Part shown: in pieces, positions 18,630 through 27,292 of the stretch | Position numbering within the stretch: the stretch's first letter is position 1 | Layout of the letters: every line of letters begins with the position of its first letter | IMG/VR virus record: IMGVR_UViG_3300037847_005281 | Span: 5,080-37,757 of that record | Length of the DNA: 32,678 nucleotides | Direction: 5' to 3' (one strand) | From: a virus | Translations under genes and position numbers: made by a program | The notes under the pieces: generated by a model | Databases searched by the model: none | Told to the model about the DNA's origin: nothing | The model's input: only the letters and a program-made list of their open reading frames with translations

Positions 18630-20065
18630 AACAAATTTTAGTACTATTAGCAGGTACATTTTATGGTCTCGTTGTAGGTATTATTCCAAGTGCAGGTGCA
18701 ACAACAGGATTAGTTGCTTTGTTTTCTTTTATTGGATATTTTTCAGGAGACCCATATTTAGGAGTAATATTCTGTATGGCAGTTGTTGCCGCCAGTACAA
18801 CTGGTGATACATTTACTGGTGTACTATTAGGAATACCAGGAGCAAATTCAGCCGCGGCTACTATGGTAGACGGATACCCATTAGCAAAACAAGGTAAGGC
18901 AACTTATGCCATTACGGCGGCAGTTACAACATCAACAGTAAATGGATTAATTTGGGGTACATTGACTTTTGGATTATTGCCCTGGTACATACAATTAATG
19001 ATGATATTTGGTATACCTGAATTGTGGGCATTCACAATGTTGGCACTTGCTTGTGTTGGATTTATATCAAGCAAATGGTGGGTAAGAAGTTTAATCGCTA
19101 TTGTAATAGGTTTCTGTTTAGGATATATTGGTACAGATCCATATACAAACGCAGATAGATGGACATTAGGTTGGGCATACTTAGGTGATGGATTACAACT
19201 TATGCCAGTAGTTGCAGGTTTATTTGCTTTTCCAGAAATTATTGCAGGCTTAAGAAGAAGTGATAAAATTTCTGCGGTACCAATGGACAACTTATTTCAA
19301 CAAACAGTTGATGGTGCAAAAGCAACTTGGAAACATAAATGGGACGCATTACGAGGTGGGGCTATAGGAGCATTTATTGGTTTACTTCCTGGCTTAGGTG
19401 GAGCAATGAGTGATTGGTTAGCATATGGTTCTACAGTAGCCGCCCATCCAAATGATAAGTTTGGTAATGGTAACATCAAAGGTGTTATTGGACCAGAAGG
19501 ATCTAATAATGCACAAAAGGCTACATCTATGATACCAACTGTTTTATTCGGTATACCAGGTGCAAGTTTTGCCGCGGTGTTGATGGGCTTGTTTATGTAT
19601 CTTGATTTTGAATTAGGTACACCAGACTTAGCATATGATACAAAATTCTTTGATAGTTTGTTTTATGGATTTATGTGGGCAACTGTACTTTGTGGAATTT
19701 TATGCTTGATTTTTACTAGATATATTGCTATGATAAGTTATGTACCTTACAAATATTATTTTCCGATTCTTGTAGCATTTATTATTTGGGCTTGTGTTCA
19801 ATATACAGGTGGTTGGGAAGATTACGCAGTATTGGCAGGTATGACAGTATTGGGACTTATTTGTAGAAAATGGAAATTTAGTAGACCAGCAATGTTAATG
19901 GGCTTCATTCTTTCAGATAGAATTGAAGGCTTATCAATACAAATGTTAAACTTATATGGTTTTGACAAATTAATGGATAGACCGATATTTTTAGGTTTAA
20001 TGGGATTAATAGTAATCGTTTTTATATGGGGAATATTTAGACGAGGAAAATTGGAGTATGCATAA
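18623..20065 (+). CDS. tctA: TctA-like permease of a tripartite tricarboxylate transporter
   Basis: TctA is the large membrane subunit of TTT transporters, which import citrate and other carboxylates with a periplasmic binding protein. The 480-aa protein is full length with about 11-12 hydrophobic segments. It has both family repeats: GLVVGIIPSAGATTGLVALF near the N-terminus and FIGLLPGLGGAMSDWLAYG near residue 250, plus GVIGPEGSNNAQKATSMIPT and LFGIPGASFAAVLMG. It is coupled to oxygenase A upstream and B downstream (TAATG). A TctC-like binding protein follows B. No standard TctB of about 150 aa is seen; the 76-aa membrane protein at 21835 is the nearest candidate. Confidence 0.92.
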   Translation: MLEQILVLLAGTFYGLVVGIIPSAGATTGLVALFSFIGYFSGDPYLGVIFCMAVVAASTTGDTFTGVLLGIPGANSAAATMVDGYPLAKQGKATYAITAAVTTSTVNGLIWGTLTFGLLPWYIQLMMIFGIPELWAFTMLALACVGFISSKWWVRSLIAIVIGFCLGYIGTDPYTNADRWTLGWAYLGDGLQLMPVVAGLFAFPEIIAGLRRSDKISAVPMDNLFQQTVDGAKATWKHKWDALRGGAIGAFIGLLPGLGGAMSDWLAYGSTVAAHPNDKFGNGNIKGVIGPEGSNNAQKATSMIPTVLFGIPGASFAAVLMGLFMYLDFELGTPDLAYDTKFFDSLFYGFMWATVLCGILCLIFTRYIAMISYVPYKYYFPILVAFIIWACVQYTGGWEDYAVLAGMTVLGLICRKWKFSRPAMLMGFILSDRIEGLSIQMLNLYGFDKLMDRPIFLGLMGLIVIVFIWGIFRRGKLEYA

Positions 20066-20781
20066 TGAATGATGAAAAATGGGGTGATAGTAGATGGGAA
20101 TTTACTAAATCACAATCTCAATGGCACTTTGATGAATTTGAACCAGGCGAAAGAGACTTTCAGTATGTTGGTACTTTTCAAGGAGACTGGTCAAATGAAA
20201 TAGATGAGTGTTTAGGTAGAGTAAAACCAAATACTTGGGCAAATAGAAACATAGAACAAAAGTCAGAAATCTATACTGCCTCACAAGAACAAAACGATTT
20301 AATAAAAGCAGGAGCAGATCCTGACTCACAGATTTTTAGTAGGGCAAATGCGAAAGATATTCCTATCTTTCAACGTATTGCTAACTATTTTGGTATGAAT
20401 GAAACGGCAATAAAGTTTCATAACCAAACAACAGGTCAAATGTTGCATTGGCACATTGATAATTTTGCAGGACGCAAAGAACGTGGTAATTCATTTACCG
20501 AGATTGAGGCTGATAAAAATCCTCACTTAATGCGAAGATTTGCAATTATGTTAGACGATTGGAAACACGGTCAAGTTTTTGCATTAGGTAATACATACTT
20601 TCATCAATGGAAAAAAGGTGAATGTATAACTTGGGAATGGAGAGATATTCCACACGCAACTTGTAATATGGGTTGGAACGATAGACCTATGCTACAAGTA
20701 ACAGGATGGACTACCGAAACAACACATAAAGTTGTTAAGGAAGGACGTAAAAACAAACTCATAAACGTAAACGGAGAGTAA
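20065..20781 (+). CDS. 2OG-Fe(II) oxygenase-like protein B
   Basis: A 238-aa paralogue of protein A (17877), with all proposed ligands kept: HID in HWHIDNF, a distal His in DIPHATCN and Arg in NDRPMLQ. Long identical stretches such as DNFAGRKERGNSF and MLDDWKHGQVF indicate duplication within this lineage followed by divergence. It starts at the TAATG junction with tctA and is followed 2 bases later by the tctC-like gene, so it sits inside the transporter operon. Its product may act on the imported carboxylate or depend on imported 2-oxoglutarate (hypothesis). Confidence 0.8.
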   Translation: MNDEKWGDSRWEFTKSQSQWHFDEFEPGERDFQYVGTFQGDWSNEIDECLGRVKPNTWANRNIEQKSEIYTASQEQNDLIKAGADPDSQIFSRANAKDIPIFQRIANYFGMNETAIKFHNQTTGQMLHWHIDNFAGRKERGNSFTEIEADKNPHLMRRFAIMLDDWKHGQVFALGNTYFHQWKKGECITWEWRDIPHATCNMGWNDRPMLQVTGWTTETTHKVVKEGRKNKLINVNGE

Positions 20782-20783
20782 CT

Positions 20784-21827
20784 ATGAGAAAAACATTAAT
20801 AGCATTAGCCGTATTTTTTGGCTTAACAACATCAGCATTCGCTGAATACATTATGGTTATCCCTCAGAAGCCCGGTGGCGGAACTTCTGTATGGGGTGAA
20901 ATCGTAGCAGGACAATTAGAAAAACACTTAGGTGAAAAGATTGTTCTAAAACATTATCCAGGTGCAAGAGATATTCCTGGTTTTAACAAATGGCATAACA
21001 CTATGCGTGATGATGACAAAGTAATTATGGTATCACACGGTGGTAACGGTGTTGCATTCTTACAAGAGAATGTAGACTACAATTATGCTGAATATGAATC
21101 AATCGGATTGATGAACTTGAATATTATCGCTGGTAAATTAAAAGGCGCTGATATGACAAACCCATCATTTGCGGCAGGTTCAGGTATGGTTCCAGAGGCA
21201 TTTGCAATGACAATGCTTATCTGTGGTCCAGATAAATCAATCGCAGAATATACTGCTTGTTTCAAAGAACACGTAACTTGGGTTCCAGGAATGAGTGGCG
21301 GTGAACGTAGACTTGCTTTCAAAAGAGGCGAACTTACAGGTACACGTGAAAATCCAGCGGCTTATAAAAAGCACGTAGGACCAAATGAAAATGCAGAACT
21401 TTGGTTTCATCACGGTATTTTACAACCAGATGGTTCACACGCAGATGATCCTAACTATCCAGGATTTCAATTCGAAATTTTATTCGAAGCGAAATGGGGT
21501 GTAGCACCAAGTGGTGAAATGTATGATGCATACAAACTTGTGAAATCATTCCGTGATGGTTTACAAAAAGCATTATGGGTTAACGCAGGTAATCCAAATG
21601 CACCAGAACTAATTGCGGCAATGGAAAAAATGGCGGCAGATCCAGAATCAACAAAAGTAATTGCTAAAAAAGTTGGTAATTATGAATGGAAAATCGGTTC
21701 TGACGGAAATGCTCAACGTGATACTCTTATGACATTTATTACAGAAGATGCACTAAGAGGTCTTGTTGAGTTTAATACTAACGCATTAGGACTTAAGTCT
21801 GTATTCAAAGAAAATCTTGTAAAGTAA
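20784..21827 (+). CDS. tctC: TctC-like periplasmic binding protein
   Basis: The 347-aa product has a signal peptide (MRKTLIALAVFFGLTTSAFA) and, directly after it, YIMVIPQKPGGGTSVWGEIVAGQLEKHLG, corresponding to the PGG-x-[TS]-D ligand-binding start of TctC/Bug solute receptors, then a PGA motif (HYPGARDIPGF) like the family's N-R-PGAGG. The remainder is less conserved than in bacterial TctC. The family delivers carboxylates to TctA in the inner membrane. It is the last of the four cassette genes. A GGAG ribosome site precedes it. Confidence 0.8.
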   Translation: MRKTLIALAVFFGLTTSAFAEYIMVIPQKPGGGTSVWGEIVAGQLEKHLGEKIVLKHYPGARDIPGFNKWHNTMRDDDKVIMVSHGGNGVAFLQENVDYNYAEYESIGLMNLNIIAGKLKGADMTNPSFAAGSGMVPEAFAMTMLICGPDKSIAEYTACFKEHVTWVPGMSGGERRLAFKRGELTGTRENPAAYKKHVGPNENAELWFHHGILQPDGSHADDPNYPGFQFEILFEAKWGVAPSGEMYDAYKLVKSFRDGLQKALWVNAGNPNAPELIAAMEKMAADPESTKVIAKKVGNYEWKIGSDGNAQRDTLMTFITEDALRGLVEFNTNALGLKSVFKENLVK

Positions 21828-21834
21828 TCTTTGA

Positions 21835-22065
21835 ATGGACTTAGTAAAATACGTAAAGTATGCAAGTGCAGTTACTATCTTAATTGCGATGATGTTCCAC
21901 GTAGTCGGTTTGACTCCGTGGAACTCAATCTTGCAACTTTGTGGAGCCGCAGGTTGGTGTTATGTGGGGTATAAATGGAAAGAAAAAGCAATACTATTGA
22001 ACTTCTTACCTCAATTCGCTATCATAGTACCAATGTTAATATGGATTTATTGGATTAGTAGTTAG
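21835..22065 (+). CDS. small multi-pass membrane protein, paralogue of the one at 108
   Basis: A 76-aa protein with three closely spaced hydrophobic segments. It matches the second part of the 102-aa protein at 108-416 (K-[WY]-AS start, GL, G-A-AGW-x-[WY]-VG, short basic turn, final helix). It follows tctC by 7 bases. A very reduced TctB is one possible role from position alone, but the copy at 108 sits beside sufE, which argues against a specific TTT function. Confidence 0.65.
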   Translation: MDLVKYVKYASAVTILIAMMFHVVGLTPWNSILQLCGAAGWCYVGYKWKEKAILLNFLPQFAIIVPMLIWIYWISS

Positions 22066-22073
22066 GAACTAAA

Positions 22074-22787
22074 ATGACGGTAGGGGTAATATCAGCAATA
22101 CCAGAAGAATATGGTAAATTAAAATGGGACGATGAACCCAAAACAGAAACAATCATCAATAAAATATTTCAATTTGGTACAATGAATGGTGTCAAAGTTA
22201 TTGCCGCAGAATGTGGGATAGGTAAAGTTAATGCAAGTATGACAACTGCATTACTTTTAGGACATTTCGGATGTGATAGCATTGCATTTTCAGGTGTAGC
22301 AGGTGGAGTAAATCCAGAATATAAAATAGGTGACGTTTTAGTTGCTGAACAACTTATTCAACACGACTACGGTGCAGTAGTCAATGGACAACTTATTAGT
22401 GCTATACCGGGTGTATTCCCTGGTATGGTAGATGAAAATGAAGATGTATCTTATAAGATGTCTAAAGAAATGCGTAAACAACTAGGTGATATTCTGAAAG
22501 ATGAAGTTAGATTTGGAAGAATATTAACAGGAGATACATATCTTGCTTGTAGTAAAACTAGACAAATGTTTTACGAACAGTTTAGAGCGGATGCAATAGA
22601 AATGGAAGGTGCCGCGATTGCACAAGTTTGTTGTAATTGGCATAAACCATTTGTTATTGTAAGAGTATTAAGTGATTTAGCAGGTAATGAATCACACTTT
22701 GATTTTAACGATTTTGTTGACGATAGTTCAAGGAAAGCCGCTAGGGTCATAAATAAAATACTACCGGTATTAGACGTATGGAAATAG
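22074..22787 (+). CDS. mtnN: 5'-methylthioadenosine/S-adenosylhomocysteine nucleosidase
   Basis: This enzyme cleaves MTA and SAH to adenine and the thiopentose, removing inhibitors of methyltransferases and radical SAM enzymes (for which it also clears 5'-deoxyadenosine). The 237-aa protein is full length, with the N-terminal VGVISAIPEE, central FSGVAGGVNPEYKIGDVLVA, catalytic-site IEMEGAAIAQVC and VRVLSDLAG (catalytic Asp). It overlaps the next gene by 10 bases and is two genes upstream of a radical SAM protein, with an FkbM methyltransferase elsewhere in the window; a supporting role for these SAM-dependent enzymes is plausible. Confidence 0.93.
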   Translation: MTVGVISAIPEEYGKLKWDDEPKTETIINKIFQFGTMNGVKVIAAECGIGKVNASMTTALLLGHFGCDSIAFSGVAGGVNPEYKIGDVLVAEQLIQHDYGAVVNGQLISAIPGVFPGMVDENEDVSYKMSKEMRKQLGDILKDEVRFGRILTGDTYLACSKTRQMFYEQFRADAIEMEGAAIAQVCCNWHKPFVIVRVLSDLAGNESHFDFNDFVDDSSRKAARVINKILPVLDVWK

Positions 22788-23230
22788 AAAAATTTGAAGA
22801 CACACCATTTGAACGAAATGGACAGAACTCAATAGAAGATACTTTTTATTACAAAGTATACGAAGATAAGTGGCCTGTCTGCGATGGCCATTTACTCTTT
22901 GTACCTAAAGAAAACAATACAAAATTTATAACAATAGCCTTACAAGCAACTGTTCAGTATGGAGAGAAACTTGTAGAAGAAGGCAAGATAGATGGATATC
23001 ATTTTGGAATGAATATGAGAGAACCTGCAGGACAATCTGTAATGTGGCCTCATATTCATTTTATGCCAAGAAAAGAAGGAGACGTAGAAGGGTTTCCTGG
23101 TAGTGTAAGATTTGCAGTTAGAAATGGTAGAGGTCCATCGTATTATTTAAATCACCCAAAATATAAAGAAGAATATTCAAAGTTACATCAACACGTATTA
23201 GACGAAGAAGGTTTTATACGTGATGAGTAA
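22778..23230 (+). CDS. HIT-superfamily-like protein
   Basis: HIT proteins hydrolyse or transfer nucleotidyl groups. The 150-aa product has KWPVCDGHLLFVPKE, resembling the family's P-x-x-x-GH-x-L-[IV]-x-P strand, and QSVMWPHIHFMPR, the HIT-triad region, in which the usual first His is replaced by Trp (W-P-H-I-H). The middle His, the nucleophile, appears retained. It overlaps mtnN and the radical SAM gene, so the three form a coupled unit. Substrate unknown. Confidence 0.75.
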   Translation: MEIEKFEDTPFERNGQNSIEDTFYYKVYEDKWPVCDGHLLFVPKENNTKFITIALQATVQYGEKLVEEGKIDGYHFGMNMREPAGQSVMWPHIHFMPRKEGDVEGFPGSVRFAVRNGRGPSYYLNHPKYKEEYSKLHQHVLDEEGFIRDE

Positions 23231-24671
23231 AACTTTTTGTATTGCTCCCTGGCACGACATACACGTAATAACAGACGGAACTTTTAAAGGTTGTTGTGTG
23301 ATGAGTCACGGTGAACAGAAAGGCAGATTGCTTACTAATGGTAATGTGCATACTGTTTATAAAGATGGCATTAAAGGAGCAATGAATTCAGATACAAGTA
23401 AACAATTACGTTTAGATATGTTACAAGGCAAGTGGCATACTAATTGTACTAGATGTATGAATGAAGAAAATTCTGGTGTTCGTAGTATGAGACAGTTATA
23501 CGAACAAAGATGGTCTCATAAATTTTCACTTGATGATGCAAAGAAAATAACAAATCCAGAAACAGGAGAAATCCCACAAGACCATAAACCTTTTTATTAC
23601 GATATTCAATTAGGAAATTTATGTAATCTAAAATGTAGAATTTGTAATCCTATTGTTAGTTCATCTTGGTTACCTGATTATATGAAGATGATGAAAAAGG
23701 GAGACCAAGGTAAAATAAGAGTAAGAGGTGGTAAAAAACCATTTGATATTTTTGTACAACACGTAAAGGGTAAACAATATAATATAACACCTAATCCTTT
23801 TTCTTGGGCAGAAACAGACAAGTTTTGGGAAAGTATGTCTGCTATAAAAGGAGAGATTGACCATTTATACTTAATTGGTGGTGAGCCAATGATGATTCAT
23901 AGACACTTTAAATTCTTAGAAGAATGTGTAGAAAGTGGTGATGCTAAAAATATGATATTACAGTATGACACTAACTTAACAAATATTCCAGAAAAAGTAT
24001 TGGGTTATTGGTCTCATTTTAAAGAGTTATGGATAGGCTTTAGTATTGATGGAATGGGACCTGAGTTAGAATATATGAGAGCGCCTGTAAAATGGGATCA
24101 TATATTACGAAATATAAACAGAGTAGAAAAGTATGCAATAGAAAATCGTAATGTAAAATTAAACGATTCAGTAACATTAAGTGTTATGAATATATTACAT
24201 ATACTTGATTATGTTGAATGGAAAGTAAAAGCAGGTCATTATGAATATGAGTATTTGTGGCAATGGCACGATGAAGCATTTAATATTCATCCATTGCATA
24301 GTCCTGATTTCTTATCAATAAAAACTATACCAAAACGTTCTAAAGAAAAGATAACAAAAATATGGTATGCGTGGCGAGATAAAATGGTTGCTTGGACAGA
24401 GAGTTTACCTAACGGACATTATACAAAACATTTAAGTGCAGAAGATTTAGCAAAAAAAATTAATGCATTTGTAGAAAATCATATCAATCTTATGAATCAA
24501 GAAGATTGGGAAAACAAAGTATGGAAGTTTTGGGAATATACAGATGATTTAGATGAAGTTAGAAATGAGAACTTCTCGCAAGTATTTCCAGAATTATCTG
24601 TATTAATGAAAGATTATACTCCAAAACCTGACTGGAGATTTATACCTACAGGAACGTATCCAACAGAATAA
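23223..24671 (+). CDS. radical SAM protein with extra Cys motifs
   Basis: The 482-aa protein has the radical SAM signature C-x3-C-x2-C at Cys135, 139 and 142 (LCNLKCRIC), followed by YLIGGEPMMIHRHF, the GGEP motif that binds SAM. Its N-terminus has FCIAPWHDIHV, GTFKGCC and TNCTRCMNEE, cysteine patterns that may hold an auxiliary Fe-S cluster of the twitch/SPASM type. Such proteins recur in T4-like marine phages with unknown substrates. I choose ATG at 23223 over the GTG just before it. It overlaps the HIT gene. MtnN nearby could remove 5'-deoxyadenosine, and SufE and the ferredoxin could support its cluster. Confidence 0.88.
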   Translation: MSKTFCIAPWHDIHVITDGTFKGCCVMSHGEQKGRLLTNGNVHTVYKDGIKGAMNSDTSKQLRLDMLQGKWHTNCTRCMNEENSGVRSMRQLYEQRWSHKFSLDDAKKITNPETGEIPQDHKPFYYDIQLGNLCNLKCRICNPIVSSSWLPDYMKMMKKGDQGKIRVRGGKKPFDIFVQHVKGKQYNITPNPFSWAETDKFWESMSAIKGEIDHLYLIGGEPMMIHRHFKFLEECVESGDAKNMILQYDTNLTNIPEKVLGYWSHFKELWIGFSIDGMGPELEYMRAPVKWDHILRNINRVEKYAIENRNVKLNDSVTLSVMNILHILDYVEWKVKAGHYEYEYLWQWHDEAFNIHPLHSPDFLSIKTIPKRSKEKITKIWYAWRDKMVAWTESLPNGHYTKHLSAEDLAKKINAFVENHINLMNQEDWENKVWKFWEYTDDLDEVRNENFSQVFPELSVLMKDYTPKPDWRFIPTGTYPTE

Positions 24672-24682
24672 ATGAAAATACT

Positions 24683-24690
24683 GATAAATA
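24683..24690 (+). promoter_or_regulatory. T4-like late promoter box for the lipase unit
   Basis: GATAAATA 35 bases before the lipase start; a short hairpin (AGTTAT/ATAACT) and a TAGGAGAGGG ribosome site follow. Confidence 0.65.
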
Positions 24691-24724
24691 GTCGTAGTTA
24701 TCTAATAACTTTAGGAGAGGGACT

Positions 24725-25729
24725 ATGATGGTATTTTTAATAAGATATTTCATTAAATGGGTGATACAAGGATGGATACTTGCCCGACTGGCGAAGAGAG
24801 TAAGAAAATGGTTAGTTAAGAAGTATAACTTAGAAGGCAGATTTAAAGAGACAGTAAAAAATAAAAAAGACCCAGATTGGAATAAGATTAAATGGTATGC
24901 TGAATTGGCCGGAGCAATATACAAAGAGAACGATACAATTAAAAAGAAATATAAAAGCATTGACAAAGATATCTACATAAATGAAATCAATGAAATAAAA
25001 TATTGCATCATTACAGATAAGTCCGCACAAAAATATTACGTATCTATTAGAGGTACAAAGAACTCTCACAATGCAATGCAAGATATAAATTTCTTTAAAG
25101 ACAAAAGTTTTAGATTACAGATAGAATTACATACAGGCTTTCATAGAACTGCTGAAATGATAGCAGATGATATTATGAATAGACTTGATAAGACTTGGAG
25201 TGTAACAGTTACAGGTCATAGTTTAGGTGGTGCTGAGGCAGTTATTGTAAGTTGGTACTTAGACTATGCAGGATTTAAGTTATCAGAATGTATTACATAC
25301 GGTCAACCAAAAGTAACTGACTCACACGGAATAAGAAGTATGCGTGGCAAAATTAAACTTACACGTGTTGTTAATGAAACAGATATAGTAGCACTAGTCC
25401 CACCAGCAGGTACACATAGACATAGATATGCACACGGTGGAACATTAATTAAACTATTAGACCATGGTAAGTTTTGTCATTTAGAAGAACCAGATAGTTT
25501 AAACTTTGGTGTTAACAGTTTCTGGTTATTCGCGGCAAGAGAAGATTTTTCATTTTGGGAAGTAGGAAAAGAACTACCAGACCACTATATGACAAGTTAT
25601 ATAGAGAACATCAATAAGATTATTGATGATGGAGAAGAAGTCCCGTTCAATAAAAGATTAGAATATATTGAAGACCACGGGATGCTAGGTGAGTGGGGAA
25701 AAAAGAAAAAGAAAGGCAAGGGTAAATAA
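24725..25729 (+). CDS. class 3 lipase (alpha/beta hydrolase) with N-terminal membrane anchor
   Basis: The 334-aa protein begins with a hydrophobic segment (about residues 2-22) and then a lipase-3 domain. It has YYVSIRGTKN (oxyanion region), TVTGHSLGGAEA with nucleophile Ser166, TYGQPKVTD, catalytic Asp about 220 in VNETDIVALVPP, and a likely catalytic His in LPDHYMTSYIENI. Class 3 lipases hydrolyse triglycerides or phospholipids. The lysine-rich C-terminus and N-terminal anchor suggest action at the inner membrane. Late promoter control fits a function in lysis or lipid breakdown late in infection. Confidence 0.9.
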   Translation: MMVFLIRYFIKWVIQGWILARLAKRVRKWLVKKYNLEGRFKETVKNKKDPDWNKIKWYAELAGAIYKENDTIKKKYKSIDKDIYINEINEIKYCIITDKSAQKYYVSIRGTKNSHNAMQDINFFKDKSFRLQIELHTGFHRTAEMIADDIMNRLDKTWSVTVTGHSLGGAEAVIVSWYLDYAGFKLSECITYGQPKVTDSHGIRSMRGKIKLTRVVNETDIVALVPPAGTHRHRYAHGGTLIKLLDHGKFCHLEEPDSLNFGVNSFWLFAAREDFSFWEVGKELPDHYMTSYIENINKIIDDGEEVPFNKRLEYIEDHGMLGEWGKKKKKGKGK

Positions 25730-25730
25730 T

Positions 25731-25997
25731 ATGGAAGATAAGTTATTAGAACTGGATCATTTACAAAAGGCAGAGGCTAGTTGGTTTAGACATTGGTATA
25801 TGGCATTATATTTTGCCAGTATAGCCATTGTAGCGGGTTTGATAGGTATCGTACACGCATTTATACCACAGTTATTTGGTTTTCTCCCTTATAAGTTATG
25901 TAAGAAAATAACAGATGGAACAGAAAAGAACTTTCCAGGTTGTCTAGTTGAAGACAAACCAAAAAAGAAAATTAGAAAAACAACGAAGAAAAAATAG
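25731..25997 (+). CDS. small membrane protein (DUF6356-like pattern)
   Basis: The ATG at 25731 gives an 88-aa protein (MEDKLLELDHLQKAEASWFRH). One or two hydrophobic segments (about 22-50) end in GIVHAFIPQLFGFLP, an H-A-[FL]-x-P pattern that I associate with the small membrane family DUF6356; this link is from memory and unverified. The tail is strongly basic. It starts 1 base after the lipase stop and ends 16 bases before the nuclease. Confidence 0.6.
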   Translation: MEDKLLELDHLQKAEASWFRHWYMALYFASIAIVAGLIGIVHAFIPQLFGFLPYKLCKKITDGTEKNFPGCLVEDKPKKKIRKTTKKK

Positions 25998-26013
25998 TAT
26001 TTGGGAGAGTACA

Positions 26014-26454
26014 ATGTTTGAATACAAGTGTAAAATTTTAAGAATTGTAGATGGAGATACAGTTGATGTAGATATCGATTTAGGCTTTGGAATATGGAGA
26101 CATAGAGAAAGAGTCAGACTTGTAGGCATTGATACTCCTGAATCAAGAACACGTGATTTAGTTGAAAAGAAATTTGGTTTAGCGGCAAAAGAATTTGTAC
26201 GTTTTATGATGCCAGTTGGATCATCACAAATAATCACTACACAGAAAGATAAGACAGGAAAGTTTGGTCGTATCTTAGGAGACTTCAAAATATGGGACGA
26301 AAAAACTGAGGAAACAAAAACATTAACACAAATTATGTTAGATAATCATCACGCAGTACCATATACTGGAGCAAGTAAAGAAGAAATTAAAGAGGCACAT
26401 TTGGCGAACAGAAAGTGGCTCACAGAATCAGGTCAAGTTAAATTGGAGGACTAA
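26014..26454 (+). CDS. thermonuclease (SNase-domain) family nuclease
   Basis: The start at ATG 26014 (GGGAGAG just upstream) gives a 146-aa protein that is nearly all SNase domain: DGDT at 13-16, RVRLVGIDTPE with Arg35 and Glu43, and KFGR with Arg86, matching the catalytic Arg-Glu-Arg and Ca-binding Asp positions of staphylococcal nuclease. No signal peptide is evident. It probably acts on DNA or RNA inside the cell, for example in host nucleic acid breakdown (inference). Complete and with all catalytic residues. Confidence 0.92.
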   Translation: MFEYKCKILRIVDGDTVDVDIDLGFGIWRHRERVRLVGIDTPESRTRDLVEKKFGLAAKEFVRFMMPVGSSQIITTQKDKTGKFGRILGDFKIWDEKTEETKTLTQIMLDNHHAVPYTGASKEEIKEAHLANRKWLTESGQVKLED

Positions 26455-26456
26455 TA

Positions 26457-26909
26457 ATGGCTTTTAAATTAAGTAAAAGAAGTCTAGCAAAATTAGAAGG
26501 CGTAGACGATAGAATGGTAAGAGTTGTTAAGACGGCTATTACTGTTTCAAAAATCGACTTTGGAGTAATCCAAGGTTTAAGAACTATCGAAGAACAAAAA
26601 GAGTTAGTGGCTAAAGGTGCATCACAAACAATGAAATCTAAACACTTAGATGGATTAGCAGTTGATGTTATGGCTTATATCGGAAGTAGAGGTTCTTGGG
26701 AACTAAAACTATATGATGATATTGCTGATGCTTTCAAAATTGCGGCAGAAGAAGAAGACGTTGCCGTAAGATGGGGAGCCGCTTGGCACATTAGCGATTT
26801 ACGTGAATGGGACGGAACAATGCAAGATGCAATGGATGCCTATATTGATTTAAGGCGTTCACAGGGACGTAGACCATTCATCGATGGCCCACATTTTGAA
26901 TTAATGTAA
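26457..26909 (+). CDS. M15-family peptidase endolysin
   Basis: Zn-dependent L-alanyl-D-glutamate (VanY/Ply500-like) peptidases cut peptidoglycan stem peptides. The 150-aa protein has QGLRTIEEQ, then SKHLDGLAVD (Zn ligands His63 and Asp70) and, at the C-terminus, DGPHFEL (Zn ligand His146). All ligands are present and the length is that of single-domain phage endolysins. A strong TTGGAGGA ribosome site precedes it. It sits right at the border with the convergent minus-strand cluster. Confidence 0.93.
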   Translation: MAFKLSKRSLAKLEGVDDRMVRVVKTAITVSKIDFGVIQGLRTIEEQKELVAKGASQTMKSKHLDGLAVDVMAYIGSRGSWELKLYDDIADAFKIAAEEEDVAVRWGAAWHISDLREWDGTMQDAMDAYIDLRRSQGRRPFIDGPHFELM

Positions 26910-26910
26910 A

Positions 26911-27291
26911 TTACCACTTACGACAAGACCAATAACGTGCTTTTGTTTTTGGTCCCGGATTATCACAATTATGTCGAGCCCTAAAAGATTTTCTTCTTGC
27001 AGGGTTTGACTTTTTGATTCTCATATTAGGATCACCAAAGTTAACTTTGACAACGTTTCCTTTGTCATTCTTTACATACACCTTGAATTTCTTTACATCG
27101 CCTTGCATAGGCTTGTTTAGTTTAACATCACGTCCTTGGTATTCGGCTTCAAACATATCATTTTCATCTTCTGAAAATGCTAAGAAACCAAACTCATCGT
27201 GAAAGTCTTGGTCATCTTCAAGTGTAATTTCATCAACTACTGGTTCTTCTTTCTGAGTAATTGCGTCAATCCATTTTCTTAAATCGTTCAT
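26911..27291 (-). CDS. phage protein with acidic N-half and basic Cys C-half
   Basis: The 126-aa protein starts MNDLRKWIDAITQ, has an acidic middle, and ends in a conserved-looking module with VYVKNDKGNVVKVNFGDP, SFRARHNCDNPGPKTKARYW and SCRKW. I recall this C-terminal module as frequent in marine T4-like phages, where its function is unknown. It is the last gene of a minus-strand series and ends 1 base from the endolysin stop on the opposite strand. The N-terminal DLR-x-W also starts the 284-aa protein at 29262-30116. A virion or DNA-binding role is inferred only. Confidence 0.72.
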   Translation of the reverse strand: MNDLRKWIDAITQKEEPVVDEITLEDDQDFHDEFGFLAFSEDENDMFEAEYQGRDVKLNKPMQGDVKKFKVYVKNDKGNVVKVNFGDPNMRIKKSNPARRKSFRARHNCDNPGPKTKARYWSCRKW

Positions 27292-27292
27292 T

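Noticed and set aside
21835-22065. TctB subunit
   Set aside because: Only 76 aa against about 150 for TctB, and the paralogue near sufE argues against a specific TTT role.
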